From Kitasatospora sp. NBC_00240 (GTDB lineage: Bacteria > Actinomycetota > Actinomycetes > Streptomycetales > Streptomycetaceae), in assembly GCF_026342405.1 (NCBI RefSeq), contig NZ_JAPEMU010000001.1, forward strand, positions 8,122,001-8,186,000: a stretch of DNA of 64,000 nt, in the 5' to 3' direction. Shown here piece by piece: positions 53,861-62,254 of the stretch. Below the pieces are notes generated by a model. That model was not told where the DNA came from and made no database searches. It was given only the letters and a program-made list of their open reading frames with translations. The position numbers and the translations under genes are program-made. How positions within the stretch are numbered: the stretch's first letter is position 1; each line of letters opens with the position of its first letter.

Positions 53861-54059
53861 GAACGAAGCACGGACCGACCTCGGCGAGAGTCGACCTCCC
53901 GCCGGGCGTCGGTCCGCAGGGGCACCGCCGAGTCGTTGCTCGGGCTTCGCCCACCGGTCGACCCTGCACGGCTGCGGCGCGGCCCCGACCCACCGGCCCG
54001 CTCCGCAGCCGTGACGATCCACGCACCGGCGGCCGACGGCCTTCCGATGCCCGCTCCCG

Positions 54060-54584
54060 TCACGGTCGCAGCGCCTCGGCGACGGCCAGGGTGTCCCAGT
54101 AGAACGGGTGCATCTCGGTGATGAGCCCGTCCCGGACGGTGATCAGCTGCATGACCGAGGTCTCCAGGACGCGCCCGGTGGCCCGGGCGCGCAGGCGGCC
54201 CCGGTTCAGCACCACGACGGCGTCCGCACCGACCACGAACCGCTGTTCCAGGAACTCCAACGACTCCCACGCCGCGCTCATCGCGGCCATGAACTCCTCG
54301 ATGCCGTCCGGCCCGCGCCAGGTGCCCCCGTAGGGCAGCCCCGGTGCCTGGTGCATCACCACCTCGGGGTCGAGACACCTGGCGAGTTCGTCGAAGCGGG
54401 CGTGCCCCCGGCCGCCGGCCGCGATGTACGCGGCCTCGGCTGCGTAGAACCTCTGCAGCACGGCGAAGGCACCACCGGGGTCGGGCTCGGGCAGGGGCTC
54501 GGGTTCCGGCTCGGGCGGGCTCGGCCGCGGCTGCGCCGCGGCTGTCGTGATCGGGCCGGGGTCCGTCGTCTTCTCTGCGGTCAC
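54060..54584 (-). CDS. SnoaL-like / NTF2-fold protein (174 aa)
   Basis: The C-terminal about 125 residues form an NTF2-like cone: VLQRFYAAEAAYIAAGGRGH, LARCLDPEVVMHQAPGLPYG, GTWRGPDGIEEFMAAMSAAW, LRARATGRVLETSVMQLITV and a final beta strand with MHPFYW. These motifs are typical of stand-alone SnoaL-like proteins of unknown or cyclase/hydrolase function. The N-terminal about 45 residues are a Pro/Glu-rich tail (PSPPEPEPEPLPEPDPGG), unusual for the family. GTG 54584 (MTAEKTTDPG) is the best start, although the GGAG before it is very close. It is divergent from the STAND unit. Confidence 0.8.
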   Translation of the reverse strand: MTAEKTTDPGPITTAAAQPRPSPPEPEPEPLPEPDPGGAFAVLQRFYAAEAAYIAAGGRGHARFDELARCLDPEVVMHQAPGLPYGGTWRGPDGIEEFMAAMSAAWESLEFLEQRFVVGADAVVVLNRGRLRARATGRVLETSVMQLITVRDGLITEMHPFYWDTLAVAEALRP

Positions 54585-54697
54585 CGCTCCATGGTGTCGA
54601 CCCGAGCGGGAGCGCACCGGCGGCAATCGGACGTCGCGTTCGCCAGGCGGCCCGAGGCGCCTCCCGGGACGGGGCTGCCGGCGGTCGTACGAGCTTT

Positions 54698-54712
54698 CCG
54701 ACGATACGTCGG
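54698..54712. promoter_or_regulatory. Short perfect palindrome in the divergent intergenic region
   Basis: ccgacg-ata-cgtcgg, a perfect 6-bp dyad with a 3-bp centre, lies between the SnoaL-like gene and the STAND unit. It is the size and position of a repressor operator, but in DNA this GC-rich a chance origin is possible. Confidence 0.35.
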
Positions 54713-54850
54713 GGCAATGATCGCGGCCCTCCTGATCACCTCGCGGAAGGCCCCGCGCCGGTCGGACCACGGCCGTTCGATTCCCGCTCGGCGGCAATGA
54801 TGGCACCATGTCAGGAGCCCCAGTCGGGCGATGGATCCGAGGAGGACGCA

Positions 54851-55330
54851 ATGCTCGCCGAGTCGATGGTGGCACTGGCCGGTGCGGGGGGTACGGCGCT
54901 GGTCGGGGCGATGGCCACCGATGCGTGGCAGTCCGTCAGGACGGGCGCGGCCAGGCTCTTCGGGCGGGACGGGGAGAGCCGGCACGACGCCGTCGCGATC
55001 CGGCTGGAGCACGACGCCGATCTGGTCGTGCGGGCCCAGGACCCGGACCGGGTGCGCGGCGCCCTGGCGCCGGCCTGGCAGATCGAGTTGGAGTCGCTGC
55101 TGACGGAGCGCCCCGAACTCGCCGCCGAGCTGCAGGCGTTCGTGACCCGTACCGTCGCCGCCCTTCCCCGGGCCGAGCAGAACTGGACCCAGAACGTGAC
55201 CGCCCGGGACCACGGCCGGGCCTACGGATCGCTCGGCGGCAACGTGGTGGTCCACGAGTCGGGGCAGGCCGACCCGCCCCGACCGCCGGCACCCGACCGC
55301 AGCGAGGAGGCGGCCGAGGGGTCGTCGTGA
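54851..55330 (+). CDS. Small partner protein of the STAND NTPase (159 aa)
   Basis: ATG 54851 has an excellent GAGGAGG site. The N-terminus holds a hydrophobic Gly/Ala helix (VALAGAGGTALVGAMATDAW). A charged helical region follows (about 30-100), then a short motif NVTARDHGRAYGSLGGNVVV and a Pro-rich tail. I do not know a function. Similar short proteins are, to my knowledge, often encoded directly before large STAND ATPases in streptomycetes. The next gene's ATG overlaps this stop (TGATG), so both are made together. The AYGSLGGNVVVH segment resembles AYGAVGADIHVL near the start of the next protein, which may reflect a common docking element. Confidence 0.8.
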   Translation: MLAESMVALAGAGGTALVGAMATDAWQSVRTGAARLFGRDGESRHDAVAIRLEHDADLVVRAQDPDRVRGALAPAWQIELESLLTERPELAAELQAFVTRTVAALPRAEQNWTQNVTARDHGRAYGSLGGNVVVHESGQADPPRPPAPDRSEEAAEGSS

Positions 55331-58300
55331 TGGCGCCGGGCGACCCCGGCACGCCGGACGAGCCGCCGCGGCGGATGGATCAACGGGTGGTCGCGGAAGC
55401 CGGGTTCGCCTACGGCGCCGTCGGCGCGGACATCCACGTCCTGGGCGACGGCACGCCCGTCTACCTGCTGCAGAACTGGCGCCCCGAGGAGCCCGCGGAC
55501 GGCGGCTGGCTGCGGGAACTGCCGAGCCGGATGCTCAACGCCCGCTGGGAGGTGGTCGGTTTCACCGGGCGGGCCGGCGAGCTCGCCGGGTTGCGCTCCT
55601 GGTGCGCGGACGGCCCCCGGCTGGCCGTCCGGTGGCTGCACGCGCCCGGGGGGCAGGGCAAGACCCGGCTGGCCGCCCAGCTGGCCCGGGAGATGGCCGC
55701 CGAGGGCTGGAAGATCGTCACCGCCGTCGAGGGCCCGGGCTCCGTCCTGCCGCCGCCGGGCAGTCAGGATCTGCGCCTGGACGGCGCCGCCGGCCTGCTG
55801 CTGCTCGTCGAGTACGCCGACCGGTGGCCGCTGTCGCACCTGACCTGGCTGCTCAGCAACGCGCTGCTGCACAGGCCGACGGTCCCGGCGCGGGTCCTGA
55901 TGATCGCCCGCGACACCGGGCCCTGGCCGGCGGTCCGCGCGACGCTGGCGAACCACCGGGCGGGGACCTCGTCCCAGGCGCTCGCCGCGCTCGGCGAGGA
56001 GGACGACCCCGAGGGCCTGCGCGGCCGGATGTTCCTCGCCGCCCGGGACGGCTTCGCCGCACAGTACGGGGTGGCGCCGGAGGGGACGGCGCCGCCGCCC
56101 TGGCTGGACGGACCCGAGTTCGGGCTGACCCTGGCCGTCCACATGGCGGCCCTGGTGTCCGTCGACGCCCGGTCGACAGGGCGGCGGACACCGACCGACA
56201 TGGCCGGGCTGACCCTCTACCTGCTGGACCGCGAGCACCTCCACTGGGCCCGTCGGCACGGCGACGGCACCCACCGGCTCGCCGGCCGGGAGTCACCCGG
56301 GCCGCCTTGGGTCACCCCGCCCGAGGTGATGAACCGGGTGGTGTTCACGGCCACGCTCACCGGCCCCCAGCCGCCCCCGGACGGTGCGCGGGCGATCGGG
56401 TGCCTCGATCTCGCCCTGCCCGCCGACCGGGTGCTCGCCGACCACGCGAGCTGCTACCCGCCCGCCGATCCCGCCCGCGCCACCGTCCTCGAACCGCTCT
56501 ACCCGGACCGCCTCGCCGAGGACTTCGGCGCCCTCACCCTCCCCGGCCACCTCGCCGACTACCCGGCCGGGCCGTGGGCGCCGGCCACCCTCCGTGCGCT
56601 CGTCGAGGGGCTGCCGCACCCCGGCTGGGTCCGGCGTGCCGTCAACCTGCTGGCCGCGGCCGCCGGGCGCTGGCCGCACGTCGGGGCCGAGCACCTCTTC
56701 CCGCTGCTGCGCGAGCGGCCCGAACTCGCCGTCGAGGCGGGAAGCTCCGCCCTGAGCGCCCTGGCCGCGCTGCCCGGCGCCCCGCTCGACCTGCTGGAGG
56801 CCGTGGAGTCACGGCTGCCCGGTTACGAAATCACCGACCTGGCCCCCGGAGTGGCGGACCTGGCCTGCGCGCTGGCAGAACTGCGGCTGGCCCGGACGGA
56901 CGACCCGGCGACCCGGGCCGCGATCCATGCCGGCCTCGCGGTGGCGCTGGTCGGCGCCGGCCGCTACCGCGAGAACCTCGCCGCCCTGCAGGAGGCGGCC
57001 GGACTCTACCGGCCGCTGGCGGAGGCCGACCCGCAGACCTTCCAGGTGAAGTTCGCCAATGTGCTCTCCAACCTCGGCAACCGCCTGGGGCGCTACGGCC
57101 GGCAGCAGGAGTCGCTCGCCCTCTCCCTCGAAGCCGTCGACATCGCCCGGCGGGTCGGCTGGCTGGACGCCGACGCCCCGGTGTCGGCCGGTGGCGCGCT
57201 GCTGGTCAATCTCGCCGGCCGGCTGCACTCGGCCGGCCGCACGGTGGAGGCCCTGGAGACCGTGCACCGGGCGCTGGAGATCTTCTGGCAGCTGTCCAGG
57301 ACCGACCCGACCGAGGACATCCACCTGGCGCCCTGCCTGGTCAATCTCGCCTCGCGGCTGCCGATCAACTACCTCCGGGGCAGGGGCTCGCTGGTGGCCC
57401 TCGAGCAGGCTGTCGTCCTGTACCGCCGCCTCGCGGCCGACGACCCGTCCCGCCACGAGGCAGGCCTCGCGTACGCCCTGACCGTGCTGGCCGGGCAGGT
57501 CGCCAGTTATCACCGGATGCTCGAGTCATTCGCCAGGGCGATGCCGGACAGCACCGACCGGCCGCCCGTCACCCCCGGCTGGCGACAGCGGGCGGTGGAC
57601 CTCGCCACGGAGGCGGTGGGCATCGACCGTCGCCTGGTGGCCACGAATCCGGCCGTGATCGATCTCCAACTGGCGGACGGGCTCCGGGTGCTGTCCAGCA
57701 CCCTGGCCACCGCCGGCCGGCCCGACGAGGCCGCCGCCGCGCTGGAGGAGAGCATGTTCGTCCGGTCCCGTCTCGCCGACCCGGCCTCGGCCGTCGCGGA
57801 CGAACCCGTCGCGGACGAACCCGCCGAGGACGCGGACCCGCCGGACCACCGGGCGCTGTCGATGGCGGGCATCCGCGCCGGCGTCACCCTCTTCGCGTAC
57901 CTGGCGGAGAGCGACCCGCAGACGTACCGGGACGGGCTGGCCGAGGCCCTCGAAGTGCTCGGGGCAGCCGCGGCGTTCGACCGGGAAGGGCTGTCCGAGC
58001 GCGAGGCCGTCCTCCCTCGCTGGCGGCAGCTCGCGGACGAGGACCTCCCGGCCTACGGCCCTGGCCTGGTCAGTGCCCTGGCCCTGATCCGCTCCCAGCA
58101 GCACACCGCGGGTCTGCTCGAGGAGGCCGCGCGGACCGCCGAGGAGTCGGAGCGGTGGGCGGCCCGGATCGCCACCGTCGAGGAGGAGAAGGAGCGGCGC
58201 CGCCAGGCCCCCCGGATCCCCTGGGGGACGGCCGAGGACATCGACCGCGAGGCGCGGCGCCTCACCGCGGCCGAAGACCCCGCCGCCCTGTGGGCGCTCG

Positions 58301-59523
58301 TCCTGTCCGTCCCGCCGGCGCACGGCGTCCGGCTCGCCCGCGCGCTCCTCCACCACCTGCCCCCGCAGGACGCCGCCGTACGGTCACTGGCGGAGCGCCT
58401 CGCGGCGGCGGAGCCGCCCGTCGTCCCGTCCCCCGACGCCGTCGGCGCGCCGCGCACCGCACTGCCGACCTACTACGGGGACGGGGAGGGCATCTCCTTC
58501 GCGCACGGCCGCCCCGCGCTCACCTTGCGCGGCACCCAGTCGGACGGTGCCTGGGGGATCAGCGCCCTCGACCTCACCAGCGGCCGCCTGCGGCGGCTCC
58601 ACCGCGGAGACCGGAACGAGTGGATGTCGGTGGCCTGCCTGGGCCCGCGCCACGCCGTCGCCCTGCGCGGCCTGCCGCATCCCCCCGACCTGGAACTCGT
58701 CGTGCTCGGGCGCGGCCGCGAACAGCGGGTCGCCTGGGGGGACGCCCTGCGCAATGCCCGGGTGCTGGCAACCGCCGGCGGGTTCGTCGTGGGCCTGGGC
58801 CTGATGCGTGCCGTCCTGGTCGGCACCGGGTTGGACGTCCTCGAGTCGATCCCCATGGCCGACACCGGGCTGCGGCGCTGCGACCGCCTGGCCGTCGACC
58901 CCACGGGTACCAGGATCGCCCTGGCCGACGGCTACCGGATCGTGGTCGCGGAACTGCCCGAGGCGCGGGTCATCGCCACCGTCGAGGCGGACGACGCGCT
59001 GGATCCCGTCTTCCTCGGCCCCGACCGGCTGTTCACCGCCGGCGCGAACGGCGGGCTGCGCCGGTGGGAGCTGCGCGGCGGGGAGCTGGTGCCTGCCGGC
59101 GAGGTGGCCACGCCGATCCTGGAGTACCTGTTCGCGGTGCCAGCCTGGAGGGTGGTGGGCGGCTGGGCGTTCGCCCGGCCGCACTTCTTCGACTCGCAGA
59201 CGCTGCGGCCGGTGCCGGAGCCGCCGGCGACCTCCGGTTTCCAGGCGCCGACCATGACCTGGAAGCCCTCGACGGACGGCCGGTTCGTCGTACACGGCGG
59301 CTGGCACCCGCAGCCCGAGGCCGAGGAGGGGCTGCGCACCGTGCACTACGACCTGCGGCACCCGCTGGCCTGGCTCGACCGGCCGGCGGCGGCGGTCACC
59401 CTGGCGGACCTGCCGGCCCTGGAGGAGGCCGTCCGCCGCGCCGACCGCAAGCTCCGGCCGCTGCTGCGGCTCCTGCGGGACATCTGCGTCCACCGCCTCT
59501 CGGCGGGCGGGACCGCCGACTGA
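55330..59523 (+). CDS. Large STAND-like NTPase with TPR-like and C-terminal propeller-like regions (1397 aa)
   Basis: Signal-transducing P-loop NTPase architecture. A short beta motif (AYGAVGADIHVLGDGTPVY, about 15-40) precedes an NTPase domain with Walker A HAPGGQGKT (106-114; Lys111) and Walker B LLLLVEYAD (Glu161). A helical region of about 180-500 follows. Tetratricopeptide-like repeats run from about 510 to 870 (AVALVGAGRYRENLAALQEA, LGNRLGRYGRQQESLALSLE, LAGRLHSAGRTVEALETVHR). The C-terminal third (about 1040-1390) is beta-rich and propeller-like (ISALDLTSGRLRRLHRGD, SVACLGPRHAVALRG). No nuclease, TIR or protease effector domain is evident. The overlap with the preceding small gene points to a two-component unit. 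Such architectures act as ligand sensors in signalling and in some anti-phage systems, but neither role is shown here. Confidence 0.88.
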   Translation: MAPGDPGTPDEPPRRMDQRVVAEAGFAYGAVGADIHVLGDGTPVYLLQNWRPEEPADGGWLRELPSRMLNARWEVVGFTGRAGELAGLRSWCADGPRLAVRWLHAPGGQGKTRLAAQLAREMAAEGWKIVTAVEGPGSVLPPPGSQDLRLDGAAGLLLLVEYADRWPLSHLTWLLSNALLHRPTVPARVLMIARDTGPWPAVRATLANHRAGTSSQALAALGEEDDPEGLRGRMFLAARDGFAAQYGVAPEGTAPPPWLDGPEFGLTLAVHMAALVSVDARSTGRRTPTDMAGLTLYLLDREHLHWARRHGDGTHRLAGRESPGPPWVTPPEVMNRVVFTATLTGPQPPPDGARAIGCLDLALPADRVLADHASCYPPADPARATVLEPLYPDRLAEDFGALTLPGHLADYPAGPWAPATLRALVEGLPHPGWVRRAVNLLAAAAGRWPHVGAEHLFPLLRERPELAVEAGSSALSALAALPGAPLDLLEAVESRLPGYEITDLAPGVADLACALAELRLARTDDPATRAAIHAGLAVALVGAGRYRENLAALQEAAGLYRPLAEADPQTFQVKFANVLSNLGNRLGRYGRQQESLALSLEAVDIARRVGWLDADAPVSAGGALLVNLAGRLHSAGRTVEALETVHRALEIFWQLSRTDPTEDIHLAPCLVNLASRLPINYLRGRGSLVALEQAVVLYRRLAADDPSRHEAGLAYALTVLAGQVASYHRMLESFARAMPDSTDRPPVTPGWRQRAVDLATEAVGIDRRLVATNPAVIDLQLADGLRVLSSTLATAGRPDEAAAALEESMFVRSRLADPASAVADEPVADEPAEDADPPDHRALSMAGIRAGVTLFAYLAESDPQTYRDGLAEALEVLGAAAAFDREGLSEREAVLPRWRQLADEDLPAYGPGLVSALALIRSQQHTAGLLEEAARTAEESERWAARIATVEEEKERRRQAPRIPWGTAEDIDREARRLTAAEDPAALWALVLSVPPAHGVRLARALLHHLPPQDAAVRSLAERLAAAEPPVVPSPDAVGAPRTALPTYYGDGEGISFAHGRPALTLRGTQSDGAWGISALDLTSGRLRRLHRGDRNEWMSVACLGPRHAVALRGLPHPPDLELVVLGRGREQRVAWGDALRNARVLATAGGFVVGLGLMRAVLVGTGLDVLESIPMADTGLRRCDRLAVDPTGTRIALADGYRIVVAELPEARVIATVEADDALDPVFLGPDRLFTAGANGGLRRWELRGGELVPAGEVATPILEYLFAVPAWRVVGGWAFARPHFFDSQTLRPVPEPPATSGFQAPTMTWKPSTDGRFVVHGGWHPQPEAEEGLRTVHYDLRHPLAWLDRPAAAVTLADLPALEEAVRRADRKLRPLLRLLRDICVHRLSAGGTAD

Positions 59524-59636
59524 GCCAGTCCCGTCGGGGGCACCAGATCGAACCCCGGCCGCCTGCCTCGAGGGGTCCCGTCCGGTCCGGCCCGTTCCCT
59601 TCCGTCCCGAGTGCCGGGGCGTCCCCGCACCGTCAA

Positions 59637-59677
59637 GGCCGCTGCCGGGGCCCGTCGGACGGGCCCCGGCAGCGGCC
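59637..59677. terminator. Near-perfect 20-bp palindrome between convergent genes
   Basis: The arm at 59637-59656 (ggccgctgccggggcccgtc) is exactly complementary to 59658-59677 with a single central base; in RNA the innermost pairs would open to form the loop. It lies between the STAND gene stop and the adenosine deaminase stop and should terminate both transcripts. Confidence 0.85.
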
Positions 59678-59693
59678 CCGTCGGGCCCTGCGG

Positions 59694-61268
59694 TCAGCCT
59701 TCGCGCTGCAGCACGGCCGCCTCGAAGTCCCGGAAGCCGCACTCCTGCTGCCACTCCTGCTCGGCCTTCGGGCTGGACGCCAGCAGGGCCTCGCAGCCCG
59801 CGCTCGGGTGGGCGCTGCCGAGCTCGTCGGACGCGCACTCCGGCACCGGCGCGAAGTGGTCGCGGTCCCGCCAGAGGCTGCGCCCGGACAGGAAGCCGTA
59901 CTCCAGCGAGTTCCGGGCCAGGTCCTTCAGGTCCCGGTAGTCGAGGTCGTAGCGGGTGGTGGCCTTCTGGTACTCCTCGGTGATGTCGCCGCGCGAGACC
60001 CCGGGGTCGTCGGTGGCCAGGGCCGTCGGCACCCCGTGCCGCCGGTACAGCGGGAACGGGTGGTCCGGGCCGGAGACCTGGAGGATCTGCTCGTTGCTGG
60101 TCAGCGGCACCTCGATCAGGGTGTGCCGCTCGGCCAGGGTGCTCAGCAGGTCGGCGGAGTCGTCCTCGTGCACCACGTCCACGCCGTGGCCGATCCGCTC
60201 GGCGTGGCCGGTCAGCACCGCCTGTCGGATGTGGAAGCGCAGGTCCTCGGGCTTGACCAGCCCGGGTACCAACTCGCCGGCGTGCAGGGTGATGTGGGCC
60301 TTGGGGTAGAGCGGGTGGAGGAAGTCGAGCATCTGCATCTGCAGGTCGTAGTTCTCCAGCGAGGCCGGGTAGTCCTCGGGCTGGACGAGGTTGACCGCGA
60401 CGAACCGGTCGTCCTGGCTGGCCAGTTCCATGCCGAGCATCAGCTGGGTGAACACCCGGGCCGGCGTCGAGGCGCGCGAGGCCTGCGAGATGAGCCGGAC
60501 GGTAACGGCGCAGCCCGCGGCCGGTCGGTCGCTCCCGCAGTTCGCGGTGGCCTGGTACTCGGCGAACAGGCGGTCGGCCTCGCCCCGGGCGTCGGCCACG
60601 ACCTGCGCCATGCCGTCGTCGGCGAGCAGCTTCTCGCGCATCGCGGCGAGGTCGGGGTCGAAGCCGACCTTCGCGGCGAGCGCCGCACCGCTCGACGAGG
60701 CCGGGGTCAGCATGGTCTCCAGGTAGCTCTGCTGCTGGGCGGCCATGCTGTCGGTGACCTCGGCGAGCATCCGGCCGGGGTGGCGCCAGCTGGCCTCGCC
60801 GAACTTCCCGAAGGTGGCGAAGAAGTGGTCGTGGCCGGACTCGGCGCCGGGGACGAAGTCCTGCATCGACCAGGCCCGGATCACTTCCTGACGGAACGCC
60901 TGGTCGGAGATCGCGTCGCCGGCCGGACGGGCGGTCGCCGAGCAGGGCGCCACCTGCGCGGTGAGGGTCGCGGTGTCGATGCAGAGCCCGTCCTCGGTGG
61001 CGAGCTGGATCAGGAGCTCGGTGGTGACCGCGCCGGAGAGGTGGTTGTGCAGGTCGCCGCCCTTGGGCAGGTCGTGCAGGAAGTTCCGCAGCGCCTGCGG
61101 GTCGTCCCGGACGGTGTCCAGGAAGGCGTCCACCCGGTGCTCGGCGGAGCCGCGCAGGGCCGTGCCGGTGGGCAGCGGCGCCGCCTGGGCGGCGGCCGGG
61201 AGCAGGGGTACGAGCAGCGCGGCACAGGCGGCGACCGCGGCGACGGTGGTACGACGTAGCGTGATCAT
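59694..61268 (-). CDS. Secreted adenosine deaminase, ADGF/CECR1-like (524 aa)
   Basis: Zinc-dependent deaminase of the adenosine-deaminase growth-factor type, converting adenosine to inosine outside the cell. The Sec signal is residues about 1-32 (RRTTVAAVAACAALLVPLL then PAAAQAAP). Metal and catalytic motifs: KGGDLHNHLSGA, ITLHAGEL, RIGHGVDVVHED and ALATDDPGVSRGDI. Length is greater than intracellular ADA because of the N-terminal and central insertions typical of secreted forms. Paired Cys (CIDTATLTAQVAPC, NCGSDRPAAGC) fit secretion. ATG 61268 places the signal peptide correctly; an upstream in-frame ATG at 61334 would not. It is monocistronic and likely serves nucleoside salvage. Confidence 0.93.
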   Translation of the reverse strand: MITLRRTTVAAVAACAALLVPLLPAAAQAAPLPTGTALRGSAEHRVDAFLDTVRDDPQALRNFLHDLPKGGDLHNHLSGAVTTELLIQLATEDGLCIDTATLTAQVAPCSATARPAGDAISDQAFRQEVIRAWSMQDFVPGAESGHDHFFATFGKFGEASWRHPGRMLAEVTDSMAAQQQSYLETMLTPASSSGAALAAKVGFDPDLAAMREKLLADDGMAQVVADARGEADRLFAEYQATANCGSDRPAAGCAVTVRLISQASRASTPARVFTQLMLGMELASQDDRFVAVNLVQPEDYPASLENYDLQMQMLDFLHPLYPKAHITLHAGELVPGLVKPEDLRFHIRQAVLTGHAERIGHGVDVVHEDDSADLLSTLAERHTLIEVPLTSNEQILQVSGPDHPFPLYRRHGVPTALATDDPGVSRGDITEEYQKATTRYDLDYRDLKDLARNSLEYGFLSGRSLWRDRDHFAPVPECASDELGSAHPSAGCEALLASSPKAEQEWQQECGFRDFEAAVLQREG

Positions 61269-61732
61269 GGCCGTATGCTCGCGGGCGATCGCCCCACCGG
61301 TCGCCCTCATCGGCGCCTGTCCCGGACATACCACCCGGACGGGCGAGCGGTCGGTAGCTGTGGTACGACGCGTACGTCCGAACCCCCGCAGGTCCGCCCG
61401 GGCCCGCCCGCTGCGCCCGGGTGCCTTGCCGTGCGGACCTGCTCGACCGAACCGGTCGACGCTTCGTCAAATCGCGCAGCCCCGGCTTCGTCCGACCGGC
61501 GCGCCGCGTTCGAAACGGGCCCCGCCCCGGTCCGGGGCCACCGGGCGGGCAGCGTGCACCGTGCGCCACCGGTTCCGGCCGGACGGCTGGGAGGCCGAGG
61601 GTAACGGTTGGATCACGGGTGCCCTCCGCGTGCAGCAGCGCCGGGGCACCCCACGTCAGGTCGGTGGAAGGAGCCGGAGCGGCTCCAGGACGGGGGCAGT
61701 CATGCTGAGGAACCACGCGCGGAGGGTCGCCC
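61269..61732. other. 464-bp divergent intergenic region
   Basis: This separates the adenosine deaminase from the sigma-factor gene and must hold promoters for both. I see no open frame with protein-like composition and no clear -10/-35 pair or RNA gene. A GGAGGG ribosome-binding site at about 61719-61724 serves the sigma gene. Confidence 0.5.
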
Positions 61733-62254
61733 ATGCGCGGCAGTGACATCGAGGACTACACGTCGTTCGTCCGGGCGCGGTCGGCGGCGCTGTTCAGGAC
61801 GGCGCTGCTGCTCACCGGGGAGCGCCACACGGCCGACGATCTCGTGCAGTCCACGCTGGAGCGGGTCTACCGGAACTGGCGACGGGTCCGCTCCGCGGAC
61901 GTGCCCGAGGCGTACGCGCGCAGGATCCTGGTGAATCTCGCCAACGACCGCTGGCGCAGGCAGCGCAGTCACCCGGAGGCGCCGCTCCCGGACGACGCCG
62001 GTGGCGGACGGGTCGATCCGTACCAGGGCGTCGACGTGCGGGACGAGCTGATGCGCACGCTCCAGACCCTGCCGACCAGCATGCGGACCGTCCTGGTGCT
62101 GCGGTACTTCGAGGAGCTCAGCGACGTGGAGATCGCCGGCCTGATGAACACCTCTGCCAGCACGGTGCGATCCCAGGCCAGCCGTGGACTGGCGAAGCTC
62201 CGGTCGGTCGTCGACCGGAACACCCATCACACACCTTCGGGAGGGGCGGTATGA
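61733..62254 (+). CDS. SigE-family ECF RNA polymerase sigma factor (173 aa)
   Basis: Extracytoplasmic-function sigma factor. Region 2 includes FRTALLLTGERHTADDLVQS then TLERVYRNWRRV; region 4 includes LPTSMRTVLVLRYFEELSDV and the HTH EIAGLMNTSASTVRSQASRG. The sequence pattern is that of the actinomycete 'SigE family' (not the SigE of E. coli), often followed by a membrane partner. ATG 61733 has a GGAGGG site six bases upstream. It overlaps the next gene by 4 bp (ATGA), so the two are translationally coupled, which points to the downstream membrane protein as its regulator. Confidence 0.93.
   Translation: MRGSDIEDYTSFVRARSAALFRTALLLTGERHTADDLVQSTLERVYRNWRRVRSADVPEAYARRILVNLANDRWRRQRSHPEAPLPDDAGGGRVDPYQGVDVRDELMRTLQTLPTSMRTVLVLRYFEELSDVEIAGLMNTSASTVRSQASRGLAKLRSVVDRNTHHTPSGGAV

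Noticed and set aside
54808..55329. A 5' extension of the STAND gene upstream of 55330
   Set aside because: The extension translates to Arg/Gly-rich sequence and overlaps the small partner gene, which has a strong ribosome-binding site and protein-like sequence.
55602..61259. A long + strand frame running through the STAND gene and over the - strand adenosine deaminase
   Set aside because: It has no domain similarity, crosses the perfect terminator at 59637-59677, and overlaps two well-supported genes in other frames.
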